Notes: generated by a model from the sequence alone, not told the origin. A DNA stretch of 64,000 nt from Yersinia enterocolitica subsp. enterocolitica (GCF_901472495.1 NZ_LR590469.1:2480001-2544000); one strand, 5' to 3'. Counted from the first letter of the stretch, positions 17,417 to 26,614 are shown. Made by a program: numbers and translations.

Positions 17417-18030
17417 GTCACTTACTCTCAAACGGTCAGGTATGAGGCTGCCACTTTGGCATTTAGATAGCATCACATTGAGTAGCTTTTGTGATGCTGG
17501 CAAATTGATATCTTAGACATACACGTCTCCCAGCAAAAGGAAAGCCAGAATAGTGAATGAACTGGTCTCAGCATCGACCAATAGACATCAGTAAAATCAG
17601 AGTGTTAGCTCTATTTTTAATAATGCCTAACAGTGAGCAACACGTAGCCTTACCGCATGGAAGTGATAAGAGACTTAATAGAAATGGAGCAGAAGAAGTG
17701 GCACGTGAGGCGCTGAATATGCATTGGATAGAGTAAAAATGCCATAACCGCCCCCGCTTAAACTCTCAAAATGATATGGACTAGTCGAATGAATAGTAAC
17801 ACTAAATTCGCGCAATAATTACATGTTTACGGGAGCGATTCAACCCTTGAAATTCAATAAAAATGCATATTTAGTGAATATCTAAGCTGTTGTTATCTAA
17901 CGAACTGAAAAATAAAAAATCTATAAATCAAGCAGATGAAACAGTGCATTACGATGAAAAAATCATCGCACCAACACTTTCTAGCGACTTTCGCATGAAA
18001 AGAGAACAACTGATCGCCTTTATATGAGAA
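17417..18030. other. speC upstream region without gene
   Basis: About 600 bases between speC and the tRNA-Phe promoter. It must hold the speC promoter on the minus strand, but no clear -35/-10 pair stands out. No supported coding sequence, repeat or RNA was seen. Confidence 0.4.
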
Positions 18031-18035
18031 ACTCA

Positions 18036-18064
18036 TTGACGATTTGGTGCTAATACGGTTTAAT
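18036..18064 (+). promoter_or_regulatory. tRNA-Phe promoter
   Basis: TTGACG (18036-18041), a 17-base spacer and TTTAAT (18059-18064) form a near-consensus sigma70 promoter. The GC-rich stretch GCGCCCCG after the -10 is the discriminator typical of stringently controlled stable-RNA promoters. Confidence 0.8.
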
Positions 18065-18074
18065 GCGCCCCGTT

Positions 18075-18150
18075 GCCCGGATAGCTCAGTCGGTAGAGCA
18101 GGGGATTGAAAATCCCCGTGTCCTTGGTTCGATTCCGAGTCCGGGCACCA
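18075..18150 (+). tRNA. tRNA-Phe (GAA)
   Basis: A 76-base cloverleaf. The acceptor arm GCCCGGA pairs with TCCGGGC, the D-arm has GCTCAGTCGGTAGAGC, the anticodon arm GGGGATTGAAAATCCCC carries GAA, and the T-arm contains GGTTCGATTCC. CCA is encoded at the 3' end. Its 3' half is the usual target for tyrosine integrases, and one lies immediately downstream. Confidence 0.98.
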
Positions 18151-18268
18151 CTATTTAAGCTTGTTTGTTACTACGGCTGAAATCAGTCTTAACAAGCAGG
18201 TGATTAGACAGGAATACGATACCTCGTAATTTCGTCACATGGATTGTAAAAATAGTTAGCAATCAATT

Positions 18269-18299
18269 AGCTCACTTGTTAAATTAAGTGGGCTTTGTT
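18269..18299 (+). terminator. Terminator-like hairpin after tRNA-Phe
   Basis: AGCTCACTT (18269-18277) pairs with AAGTGGGCT (18286-18294) with one G-T pair, followed by TTGTT. It probably ends the tRNA transcript. Confidence 0.65.
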
Positions 18300-18371
18300 A
18301 CGTATTATGGTTACATAGAGTTTCCTCTCGTGTCAAACCAGCAAGGCTAATTGAGCCCTTGCCTCAAGCTG

Positions 18372-19334
18372 TTACATCAACTCTTTTTCCAAAATATCCC
18401 GCAAGCTATCAACGTTTTCATCGATATACTCAAGAGTTGATTGGATGCTGACATGCCCCAATAGCTTTTTGACGGCCTGAAGGTTCCTATCCGGGGATTT
18501 CATCATATGCGTGGCAATAGTGTGTCTGAAACGGTGTGGGCTCACAGTAAAACGGCATTCTTTGGACAGACGTCGGAAAAATGCCCGTAATGGATATTGA
18601 TCCATTTCTAACGGATATTTATCGCGACGACGTAAATCAAATCGCCCAACATTAAATAATTGATCTTGTGGTTCTGCACCGGCATCTAGCGCTCTGTTAA
18701 CCAGTAGCTTCAACTGTGGGAACAGCGCGGATACTATTGGTACACGGTGCTCTTTGTGATTCTTAGAACCCGCGATCCTCAGCTCAATACTCCGCTCATC
18801 TAAATTGATGTCACATAATCGTAGATGCAGCAGTTGATTTTGCCGCACACCGGTATAACGTAAAACATCTAATACCGTAAGCCAAAACCATGAAGGATAA
18901 AACGCGTGATTACGGGTATTAAAACAATGTGACGCGGGTAAATCCCTTTCTCTTTGACAGTATTGTTTCATCAATAAATAGAGACTATTCATTTGCCCTA
19001 ACGTCAGAATTTTCTTTTTCTTAATACCCGCTCTTACCACAGATCCATTAAATGGATATTCCTCATGTTTCAATAGTTTTTTCTTCATACCAAAATTAAA
19101 TAGTGCACGAAGATGAGCTACCTTATTATTCCAGGTTCGCGGTTCCAGTCTCAAATCGTTCAATACATACCGACGCCATTCTAATACAATTTGATCATTA
19201 ATTTCATGCGGAAGTTTGGTTGTATATTGTTCAAACGAGTTTACAACTTTCTGATAACTCCATTCTGTCGCAGGGCGTAGAGATTTACTGAAAAAATATT
19301 TTTCCAAGAGCAATTCAAATGTTATATGGCTCAT
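18372..19334 (-). CDS. Tyrosine recombinase (island integrase)
   Basis: A 320-residue phage-type tyrosine integrase. N-terminal SAM-like core-binding domain is residues 1-95; the catalytic domain carries the first Arg in 'RYTGVRQNQLLHLRL', 'HRFRH' near 271-275, 'LLGHVSIQSTLEYI' with the late His and the nucleophilic Tyr near 300. All catalytic residues are visible, so it may be active. It is encoded head-on toward the tRNA-Phe gene, which marks the left border of an integrated element. No second copy of the tRNA 3' end was found in this window, so the far attachment site is lost or outside. Confidence 0.9.
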   Translation of the reverse strand: MSHITFELLLEKYFFSKSLRPATEWSYQKVVNSFEQYTTKLPHEINDQIVLEWRRYVLNDLRLEPRTWNNKVAHLRALFNFGMKKKLLKHEEYPFNGSVVRAGIKKKKILTLGQMNSLYLLMKQYCQRERDLPASHCFNTRNHAFYPSWFWLTVLDVLRYTGVRQNQLLHLRLCDINLDERSIELRIAGSKNHKEHRVPIVSALFPQLKLLVNRALDAGAEPQDQLFNVGRFDLRRRDKYPLEMDQYPLRAFFRRLSKECRFTVSPHRFRHTIATHMMKSPDRNLQAVKKLLGHVSIQSTLEYIDENVDSLRDILEKELM

Positions 19335-19439
19335 TTTTGACTTCCTTGTTCAACCAATATTAATGGGTTACCCATGACTATCATAACGTTAAATAACTCT
19401 ATATAGATAGACATAGGGTAACCATTAATAAATTGAAAG

Positions 19440-19667
19440 TTACAGACCCAATATATTCATATTAACAATATCATTCCCCTTGGCCTCTTTATATTCTGCC
19501 TCTAACATTGCTGTTAATTGATGCTGTTTCTCAATGAGAGTAAATAAAAGAAGCTCTTGAACTTCTATATGGTCAATGTGATAGGCTGCGTAAGCCAAAG
19601 CCCTACATTGGCATTCAACATCGATACATGTAGGGATGAGTGGCGTGATAAGCTCATATTGTTCCAT
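19440..19667 (-). CDS. Hypothetical small phage-satellite protein
   Basis: A 75-residue protein starting 'MEQYELITPLIPTCID', rich in Cys, Ala and Leu. The ATG at 19667 has a good ribosome-binding site (AGGGAG) and overlaps the stop of the Icd-like gene by 14 bases, which implies coupling. Residues 20-60 probably form helices. No function is recognised. The same pairing of a very short gene with an Icd-like gene is seen in P4-like satellites. Confidence 0.6.
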   Translation of the reverse strand: MEQYELITPLIPTCIDVECQCRALAYAAYHIDHIEVQELLLFTLIEKQHQLTAMLEAEYKEAKGNDIVNMNILGL

Positions 19668-19839
19668 GATACTCCCTATATGCGGGTAGGCGGCCAGCAA
19701 AACACAAAACATAATCAGAAACAAAGCGTTGACGCGCTGATTTCTCATCCGTTGCCGTTACACGTAACATAATAGGGGCTGTTTTCGTCTGAATACGGTT
19801 GATCGCTACAAAGATATAAGTACACTTTGGTGCAGCCAT
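19654..19839 (-). CDS. Icd-like host cell division inhibitor family protein
   Basis: A 61-residue protein with the core 'YIFVAINRIQTKTAPIMLRVTA' (landmarks VAINR and MLRVTA) and 'VLCFAGRLPA'. This fits the 'host cell division inhibitor Icd-like' family found in P4-type satellite phages and islands. Phage P1 Icd blocks division when expressed; whether this homologue does so is unknown. It is the first gene of a leftward pair. An inverted repeat of operator type lies about 95 bases upstream. The assignment rests on recalled family patterns, not on a search. Confidence 0.6.
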   Translation of the reverse strand: MAAPKCTYIFVAINRIQTKTAPIMLRVTATDEKSARQRFVSDYVLCFAGRLPAYREYHGTI

Positions 19840-19931
19840 AGCGTTAGTCCTTTTAACGTGATGGTTAGAGGCCCAGCAAGTGTTGACGCACTACTGGGCT
19901 TCGCTAATAGTAAACCTTGGACTGAGTCAAG

Positions 19932-19965
19932 GTGTGGTCCACTATAAAATCAAGGTGGGCCACAC
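19932..19965. promoter_or_regulatory. Operator-like inverted repeat
   Basis: GTGTGGTCCAC (19932-19942) and GTGGGCCACAC (19955-19965) are near-perfect inverted arms, one mismatch, around an AT-rich 12-base spacer with TATAAAAT. It lies between the leftward Icd-like gene and the rightward YlcI-like gene. Next to it, at 19871-19899, is a GCCCAG/CTGGGC hairpin. Together they look like a phage/satellite control region. Confidence 0.5.
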
Positions 19966-20019
19966 GTCAATGACTTTATAACCTATGTCAGTTAGATTAA
20001 AATTTTTAGGAACTAAGCT

Positions 20020-20187
20020 ATGGCTACCGGAAACATAAATGCAAAATCAAAAGCCTTAAAAGCTCGAGTTCCTCACAATGTAGTAGAAGCAATGGAGTCA
20101 GTTAAGAAAGCTGATGAGAGTACAGCTCAATTTATAGTTACATCGATGCAAACAGAAATTGAACGCAGACTAAAGGATAAAAAGTAA
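20020..20187 (+). CDS. YlcI/YnfO family protein
   Basis: A 55-residue protein reading 'MATGNINAKSKALKARVPH' then 'VVEAMESVKKADESTAQFIV' and a basic tail. It matches the small YlcI/YnfO family of cryptic prophages, whose pattern resembles ribbon-helix-helix DNA-binding proteins (basic strand followed by two helices). AGGA lies nine bases before the ATG. Its position opposite the Icd-like gene with an inverted repeat between them suggests a regulator. The family role is not established. Confidence 0.7.
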   Translation: MATGNINAKSKALKARVPHNVVEAMESVKKADESTAQFIVTSMQTEIERRLKDKK

Positions 20188-20355
20188 TGGATAATTATAT
20201 TAGTACGGCTAGTTGCTCCCTAAAAATGGTTATCTTGCGGGATTGAAATATTTAGTTATTGCAATAAGATAACCATTCACTTCCTGAATGCCCCCCCTAC
20301 TCTCTCTTTATATAAATAGCAGTTATAAAAATCCTTTTGTCTGAAACATCTAAAC

Positions 20356-21588
20356 CTATTGTCTTAAAATCATTAATAGACTATCCGCCGGAGGTGAAAC
20401 GGTACCATAAATTTTGGCAACAGGGATCAGGTAGCCATTAAAGGATTTACTCCCTTCTTTCTCTTCGCAACAATACACATTCACCCCATTGGTTTGGCGT
20501 TTATGGAGTTTTAGCTTCTCAAATTGTTTTTGCACCATGCGCCAATCACATGGAGGTTCGCCTAAAGTTTGCTTATTTTCCGCCATGAATTGATAAAAAA
20601 TAGTTGGCGATCTCATAAATACATAACCTGAAATGATAAATACTGATGAGTCAATTGTATTAACTGCAATTAATTGTTCTAAAATACTCTTTTTCACCCA
20701 TTGATGAAAAATAGATCCCAGATTAAAGCTCTCATTCTGGGCTATTGGGACAGTATTTTGTTTTATATCAGAGCCGTCATATCCTGTAATTATTAACTGT
20801 TCATTAGCTGTATCCACAGGAAGCTCTGCCGGTGATTCAAATGATGAGCCCGCTGAAACCCGAATAGCATCCAGCACAATGGTATTCACTATCCCTGACT
20901 CATGTCGAAACCCCGTTAAATACAACGATAAGATTTTCAGCACATTCGGCCAAGTACTCAACCAGATCAGTGCTTCATAAGGAATTATTTTCCAAGCCAA
21001 CATCGCGCTCAGACTTTGAACCTGCACGGTATCAGCCATAGGGGTAAAACGAAAACGGTAAGGTTCGCCAGGTAGAAAATTAAGCGGTATCCAACGCTGC
21101 CCACTTTGCAGCTCAACCTCAATCTGGCACAACCTGTCGAGTGACTGGAGCATAGCTGCATAGACAATCACCGAGTTCCAGGCGGCACTCTGCGAGGCCT
21201 GCTCTTCCGGTTGCGCCCCGACCGGCAACAGGTAGTTTTTTGATAGCCGGGCAGCATAGGCTACCGTTTCGAGCAGATGATCCACCATTCCCCCCAGATA
21301 AGCATGATGATCGCTCTCCGTTGCAGGGAACTGCTGCATCAGAGTGACGCAGTGTTCAAGTGGCTGCAGGTAATACTGCTGATACATGTCGTTAGGCAGT
21401 GACGAATAATCCCACAGCATTTGCAAACATTGACGACGTCGTGGTGTTGCCAACTGTTCACGGGCCGACACCGGTGCGTGATAGCCGTTCGGTATCTGGA
21501 CTGATAGCAATTGCGTTGCAGTAGATTTCTCACCGCTACTGATTTTTACTGACGAGACAGGTAGATACTTCAGGAGAGACTTCAGCAT
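20356..21588 (-). CDS. MobH/TraI_2-type relaxase-like protein, short and degenerate
   Basis: A 410-residue protein that resembles ICE relaxases of the MobH/PFL_4751 group. The N-terminal TraI_2 part has 'HHAYLGGMVDHLLETVAYAARL' (landmarks HHAYLGG and HLLETV) and the C-terminal part looks like the TraI_2_C/DUF1528 domain. MobH enzymes nick the transfer origin through an HD-type metal site. Here the usual 'LLHD.GK' motif reads 'MLQSLDRL', so the His-Asp pair is missing, and the protein is well below the roughly 600 residues normal for the group. It is probably non-functional. It overlaps a 31-codon frame upstream. Confidence 0.65.
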   Translation of the reverse strand: MLKSLLKYLPVSSVKISSGEKSTATQLLSVQIPNGYHAPVSAREQLATPRRRQCLQMLWDYSSLPNDMYQQYYLQPLEHCVTLMQQFPATESDHHAYLGGMVDHLLETVAYAARLSKNYLLPVGAQPEEQASQSAAWNSVIVYAAMLQSLDRLCQIEVELQSGQRWIPLNFLPGEPYRFRFTPMADTVQVQSLSAMLAWKIIPYEALIWLSTWPNVLKILSLYLTGFRHESGIVNTIVLDAIRVSAGSSFESPAELPVDTANEQLIITGYDGSDIKQNTVPIAQNESFNLGSIFHQWVKKSILEQLIAVNTIDSSVFIISGYVFMRSPTIFYQFMAENKQTLGEPPCDWRMVQKQFEKLKLHKRQTNGVNVYCCEEKEGSKSFNGYLIPVAKIYGTVSPPADSLLMILRQ

Positions 21589-21677
21589 AAATCGTCATCT
21601 CCCTGCTTACGCCATCCAGCCTGACGGTGAATGATGTGGTGAATAATCTGCGGGTCGAGTTCTAAAGGGAGTTGCAT
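21582..21677 (-). CDS. Possible 31-codon gene upstream of relaxase
   Basis: A short frame starting 'MQLPLELDPQIIHHIIHRQ' overlaps the relaxase start by seven bases. An AGGAC lies about ten bases before its ATG. It has no recognised family; it may be a leader or the remnant of a longer gene. Confidence 0.35.
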   Translation of the reverse strand: MQLPLELDPQIIHHIIHRQAGWRKQGDDDLC

Positions 21678-22294
21678 AGCGTGGTCCTGTTTTCCTGGGA
21701 AATGGGAGCCCCACTCTATAAATGCGAAGTATTACGGCAACAAACAACTCTATATGAGAGTTTAAAACTTTATTCCATCAGATAGCTCGTTTGTAAAACA
21801 GGAGCCCCTACACCAAACCCGTTTATTGTATAGCCTAGTAAGCGCAGTCTGACAACAGACTGCGCTTATCCGACATGACCACAACAATCGTTATTCCCAT
21901 GAAACTGGCCATCGTGCCACTCTATTCCAAGCGGCTCCCTCCTAGCTTAAATCTCCAGTGTAATTATTGACCATGCTCATTACTCTTTTCTCAAATTCTT
22001 CTTTTTTGAGATACGCACTAATGTAGATGTCTGGTGGCCTGCTCACCGCCAATCAAATACGCAGATATTATCAATGCACATCCGGTAGTAGTAAATCGCG
22101 AACTTCCGCTTTTCGCTCAAAGCAGACTGTCAGATTTGATTGCGTTCTGTCAGAGAAAACTGTCAAATCAAGTCTGAGCGTATATAAATTAAAAACTGTG
22201 TCACTCAGGACCTAGATTGATTATTCCATTTACTACAGGGTTCTAAAGCCCTATCACCGCCGTACAATATCCAACATACTTTTCTTCAACTGCA
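21678..22294. other. Island gap without supported gene
   Basis: About 600 bases between the relaxase region and the ATPase remnant. It contains three CTGTCA motifs (22127, 22147, 22160; the last continues AATCAAGTCTGAG) of the kind found at transposon ends. A short plus-strand open frame across them shows no protein-like features. Confidence 0.4.
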
Positions 22295-23905
22295 TCATGT
22301 CGCCGCCTTAGCAATACCACGTGCCACATCCAGTTGATGTGCAATCTGTTTGGCTGCCGCCAATTCTGACACCCCCTGCGCCTGCATAATCGCCCGTCGC
22401 GCCGCCTTATCTTCTTTCTCGGTCATGCCCAAGGCTAAATATAAGCTTGGCGGTACCGCACGAAACAGCGCCTCGATGCGGCTCACCAACACCACCCCTT
22501 CGGTATAACAATAGGGGGTCTTGGTCGCCGACAGCAACATGGCTTTCTGCTCCGCTGTCAATTTCTTGAAGCGGGCTATTTCTTCTACTTCTTCCGGTGG
22601 CATCACCAAGCACAGCCACCACTCAATCATGTTGAGCATCTTCTTCGAGGTATTGGGAAAATCCTCCAGGTTCTGCGTTGCCAGCCACAGCCAGGCTCCC
22701 AGCTTACGCCACATCTTCACAATTTTGACCACGAACGGGGCCAACAGCGGGTTGGTCGTTATCATGTGCGCTTCATCGGTTGCAAAGACGATTTCCCTGT
22801 CCAGGAACTGATCGCGCTCAGCAATGTTGTTGATGGTGTTCACCAGCGAGGTGTACGCCACCGCCAGTGCCGCTTCATACCCTTCCCGCGCCAGCGTCCC
22901 GAGGTCAATCAACGTCACATCGGCTTCCGGCCAGTTATCCCCGGGGCGGTCAAACAGCTCGCCCAGGAACCCCAGCATAAACACGCCCAGCGATTCCCCC
23001 ATGTTCTGCGCTCGGGTTCGGCGAACTTCAGGACGTGCTTCCTCAGCGGCAAACTGGTACAACGCCGCCTGCAGGTCGCCGGTGACCATCTGCCGCCCCG
23101 CATTATAAGCCGCTCGCGCGGCCACCAAGATGGCCTCACGCATCATGCCCCGATCAGCCCGCTCCAGTTTGGCCTCTTCCTTGGCCTCGCCGCCGGTGAT
23201 CATCAGTCGTGCCACAATCTCCAACTCCCCCAGAATGTCACGCTCCTCATCGTCATCCTCCTCATCACTGTCTTCAGTCTCGATGCGTTCACTCAGTTCT
23301 TCCTCACTCACCATAACGGCGGGCGTCTCGATCAGACGGTGCGCATCGGCAAACGGAGCCAGAGAAATGCCACAGCCGGGCTTGATGCTAACCTTGTTGA
23401 CCGTCAGCTCCAGCTCTTCGCAGTAATCCGCAAACAGACCAAAGGAGTTACCGGCTTCGGCAATAAACAGCCGGGGACGGTGGATCGCCATCAACTGCGC
23501 AAACAGGCTGTTCAGCGTGGCCGATTTACCCGAACCAGTGGGACCAAACAGCACCAGGTGGGCATTCTTGGAACGATCCTATTGAGTGGATCAAAGGTCA
23601 GCGGTGCGCCGCCCCGATTGAAAAAGGTGAATCCTGGATGCCCGGTGCCGGTATCCCGTCCAAACACCGGCAACAGGTTAGCCATGTGCTGCACAAATGT
23701 CAGGCGGGTATACCAGTGTTTTTTGTCATGCATCGGGTTAAAACACATCGGCAAGGCTCGCAGATAGCCGTTGAGCGGGGCAACATCGAACTCCGGCTTA
23801 ACCGGTTGCAGTCCGGCGTTCAACAAGACCGCCGTCAGGTCACGCTGACGGGTATTCAGCACCTTGACTGTCGGGGCCTTCAGATAGAAGGTCATGCTGC
23901 TGGCT
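22295..23905 (-). pseudogene. Conjugative transfer ATPase (VirB4/TraC-like, PFL_4706 group), broken
   Basis: This is the C-terminal two thirds of an ICE mating-pair ATPase. The 419-residue downstream part has Walker A 'GPTGSGKS' at its very start, Walker B 'IVFATDEAHM' and the arginine-finger region. An unusual acidic stretch (EDSDEEDDDEERD) lies near residue 100. Upstream, in another frame, is 'KHWYTRLTFVQHMANLLPVFG' (landmarks only: WYTRLTF, LLPVFGRD) ending 'LTFDPLNR'. The two frames are separated by a frameshift at about 23580, where an in-frame TAG directly precedes the codons for DRSKNAHL. The N-terminal half is absent: the frame fuses to the TraB-like remnant near 23900. Confidence 0.8.
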
Positions 23906-25240
23906 AGTATCAAAATCGTAGTGAACCTTGCGGCCCTGCGTCTCAAAATCAATCGGGATCTGGCGGGTAATATGGACGGCCACTTGGGCACCGGGGGGAA
24001 CATACACGGCGTCAAACATCTGGCCATAACGGGCCTTCACCCAGTCAGCCAGTTCATTGGTGCCACTTGACAGGGCCTTGCCCAACGCCGCCTGCCCAGC
24101 ACTGCCGGTCAGGGTACTGGTCACCGTGGTGCCATCCACCGAGGTGGTGTTCTGGCCGTTCGCCATCGCATCCGCCGCCGCACCGGCACCGGACAACGCG
24201 AACAGGGTCGGCAAGTAGGTGGAGGCGTTGGATTTACGCTCCCCGGACAGGCAGGGAATACCGTTCTCGTCGGACAACCAGCCAATACTGCCACTATTTG
24301 ATTTTCCGTTATTCCCATCGCTGGATTTGGCCGGGGGCGGTACAGTGCGCACCGTGCCATCGGTAAACACAAAGGTGATCGATTGAACTTCGCCACGCAC
24401 GCAGGACAACACCCAGTCACCGGTGGCGGTGCCGGAGACAATCGCCCCTTCCACGTCCAGCAGTTCAATGCCGTTGGCGGTCAGGTTCTCTTTGCCAATA
24501 AGCACTTTAAACGGGTACGGATCAGTCACTTTTCCATCGATAGGTACCCGGCCCAGCAACGCCGTCATACCCCGACTGCCAATCAGCGTCGAGTTTTCCG
24601 GCAAGGTATAAACTGGGATTGCCTCCTCAATGGCCTGCTGATTTTTCGCCACCCTATCCAGCTCGGCTTTCTGACGCGAGATTTCGTTATCATCCAGATG
24701 GGCAAAGGAAGAAGGGAACTGAAAACTGCCCGTACCCGCGACAGCGCTACCGATGACCGGTTTGCCATTGCGGTCAAGTGGAACCGTATCCAGTGGCTCA
24801 ATCCATATCACGCCATTTGTTACCTTATCTATTGCAGTATTACTGTCCTCCAATCCCAGACCTATTGGCAAGCCGCCGCCCTGTTGCATCAGCCCTATCC
24901 CATCCTCCATCCTCCATCCTCTCAATTAGTGTTGCCAACCGTTGCTGTTCCGCCTGTAGCGTCTGCCGGGCCTGTTCTTCTTGCTGCTTTACGACATTCA
25001 CTGCATCGCGAATACGGTTATCGATATTTACATCGTTCTCTTTGAGATCTGTATTTTCTTCTGAGAGTCTGGTATTTCGCTGATCCAAACTGTTCTGTTT
25101 GTCTTGTATGACTTTCAAGCGCGCAACCAGGGTTCGCAAGGTGTCCGCAGGTGTATCGCCCTCAATACCGAGTATTTGTAACTCTTCCTCAGTCAGATCA
25201 CTCACCGTATTTGGCCGAATGGTCGATAACGCAGGGGGGT
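23906..25240 (-). pseudogene. TraB/VirB10-like ICE protein (TIGR03752/PFL_4705 group), broken
   Basis: A remnant of a mating-channel protein. The 5' part has 'DLTEEELQILGIEGDTPADT' and a coiled coil (residues about 40-110 of that frame). The 3' part has 'GGGLPIGLGLEDSN', a long middle domain and 'IPIDFETQGRKVHYDF'. A tandem triplication of CATCCTC at 24901-24921 shifts the frame; removal of one 7-base unit joins them cleanly as ERMEDGIGLMQQGGG. The 5' end is cut at about 25240, where IS110 sequence begins. The 3' end is fused to the ATPase remnant near 23900, with loss of the intervening lipoprotein gene normally found in such clusters. Confidence 0.75.
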
Positions 25241-26071
25241 ACCTGAGGATGCCGGCAACGGGTTTACACCACAAAGTGACGCAAGTGCAGCTTCATTTTT
25301 TAATCGTTCAGGATTATCACCCGCGACTGCCAGCAAGATGGCTGCGGTTTGAGGACCTACACCAAACTGTCTCCGTAAGCTTCCGGCATATTCTTGGGTT
25401 AAATTATCCAGTAGCTCATCCAGTTGCGTGAGTTCTTCCGCGAGGGCCAGCCACCGTTTAGCCAGGCTTCGAAGTGTGCAACAAAGTGCCAGGAGTAATG
25501 GTGATTTCTCAGCAGATTCAAAACTCATACACGCAGTAACGCATTCGAGCGGTTTTGATTTCCACAACATGTCGCGGATATCCTGGGGGGCGCTGACTAA
25601 TAGCGCACGGAGCTGATTGATTACCTGAATTTTCGCCTTTACGGCGCTCCGGCGGGCAACGCTGATGATCCGTAACGCCTCGCAGGCACCGGATTGCAAT
25701 TTGGGAACGGCTTTGGCACTCCCGGAAAGGACCGTTCTGGCGGCATTCTCCGCATCAAGTGGATCAGATTTTCCTTTAAGGCGACGTTTAGAACGATCAG
25801 GACGATTGATTTCAAGAACATCGAGCCCTTTTTTAATGAGAAATCGCGTCAGTCCTGCGCCGTACGTTCCGGTTCCTTCTATCCCTGCACGTTCCACCGA
25901 GCCAAAAGTGAGTACCCAGTCGAACAATTCTTCATATCCTACCTGGTTAGTCTGTATGACTTTCGTTCCGAGCAACTTTCCGTCGTAGCTGAGAACCGCA
26001 CCAACGTGAATATCCAGATGCGTATCAACACCTAAAATTACAGAGTCATTGAATGAATGATGATTTTTCAT
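25241..26071 (-). mobile_element. IS110-family transposase, C-terminus truncated
   Basis: A DEDD transposase of the IS110 group. The N-terminal RuvC-like domain shows 'ILGVDTHLDIHVGAV', 'AGIEGTGTYG' and 'KSDPLDAENAAR' with all four acidic residues. The C-terminal Tnp_20 domain shows 'FGVGPQTAAILLAVAGD' and 'SLCGVNPLPASSG' with the conserved serine. Directly after PASSG the family sequence stops and TraB-like sequence begins (open frame continues to 25202). About 60-100 C-terminal residues and the right end are missing. The element cannot move by itself. Confidence 0.85.
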
Positions 26072-26270
26072 GGCTTACCCCTGTCAGCATGGAATAGCCA
26101 TCCCCATTGCAGGACAGGACACTCAAGTTGCAGCACAAGGCTCCTATCAGGTCACAAACTCTGGGCCCGGCTATGCACGGGAAATACCTGAACCGGACGA
26201 CAGGTCAACACAAAGGCAGTTCAGCCAATCCCAGCACGGGTCAGTCCAATCCGGTATTCAGGAGTATAGT
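26072..26270 (-). ncRNA. Probable bridge RNA region of the IS110 element
   Basis: The roughly 200 non-coding bases upstream of the transposase occupy the place where IS110-group elements encode their bridge RNA, transcribed with the transposase. The stretch is rich in short inverted repeats (for example around 26190-26230) and has no long reading frame. No covariance model could be run, so the call is positional. Confidence 0.4.
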
Positions 26271-26317
26271 AGACTGAGTATCCCAACAATTCCCCCGTCG
26301 ACTCAGGCTTTGCTTTT

Positions 26318-26614
26318 CAGGGCTCTCAATATACGAGCGAAAGATGTCAGCATTTTATGACAGCTCACAATTTAAAAAGCAGCATGAGTCGTCGGGGTAA
26401 TCGCCATGACAACGCAATAGCGGAAAGCTTTTTCCAGTTGCTAAAACGGGAACGCATAAAGAAACGGATCTATAAAAATAGGGAAGAAGCGAAGGCGGAT
26501 ATCTTCGATTATGTAGAGATGTTTTATAATGCTAAACGCCGCCACAGTGCCTGTGAGTATCAGCCCCCTGCAGTTTATGAAAGTGCCTGGTTCATGAGGC
26601 ACGGAACCGTCTAG
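26318..26614 (+). pseudogene. IS3-family transposase, 3' remnant
   Basis: The last 98 codons of an IS3-subgroup OrfB integrase. The frame runs 'GSQYTSERCQHF', 'SMSRRGNRHDNAIAESFF' with the last catalytic Glu, and 'FDYVEMFYNAKRRHSACEY'. The first 26318 codon has no start; upstream family sequence (both other catalytic Asp residues and OrfA) is missing. The junction with the IS110 left end is near 26300. Confidence 0.85.

Noticed and set aside
22027..22215. Short plus-strand frame in the island gap
   Set aside because: It has no proper ribosome-binding site, a biased Ser/Lys/Thr composition and runs across repeated CTGTCA motifs.
22766..23767. Long open frame opposite the ATPase remnant, 333 codons on the plus strand
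   Set aside because: It lies antisense to clearly conserved ATPase sequence with Walker motifs, has no domain-like composition and arises from GC-rich third positions.
18372..26614. Interpretation as a functional integrative conjugative element
   Set aside because: The ATPase and TraB-like genes are broken, the relaxase lacks active-site residues and most mating genes are absent.
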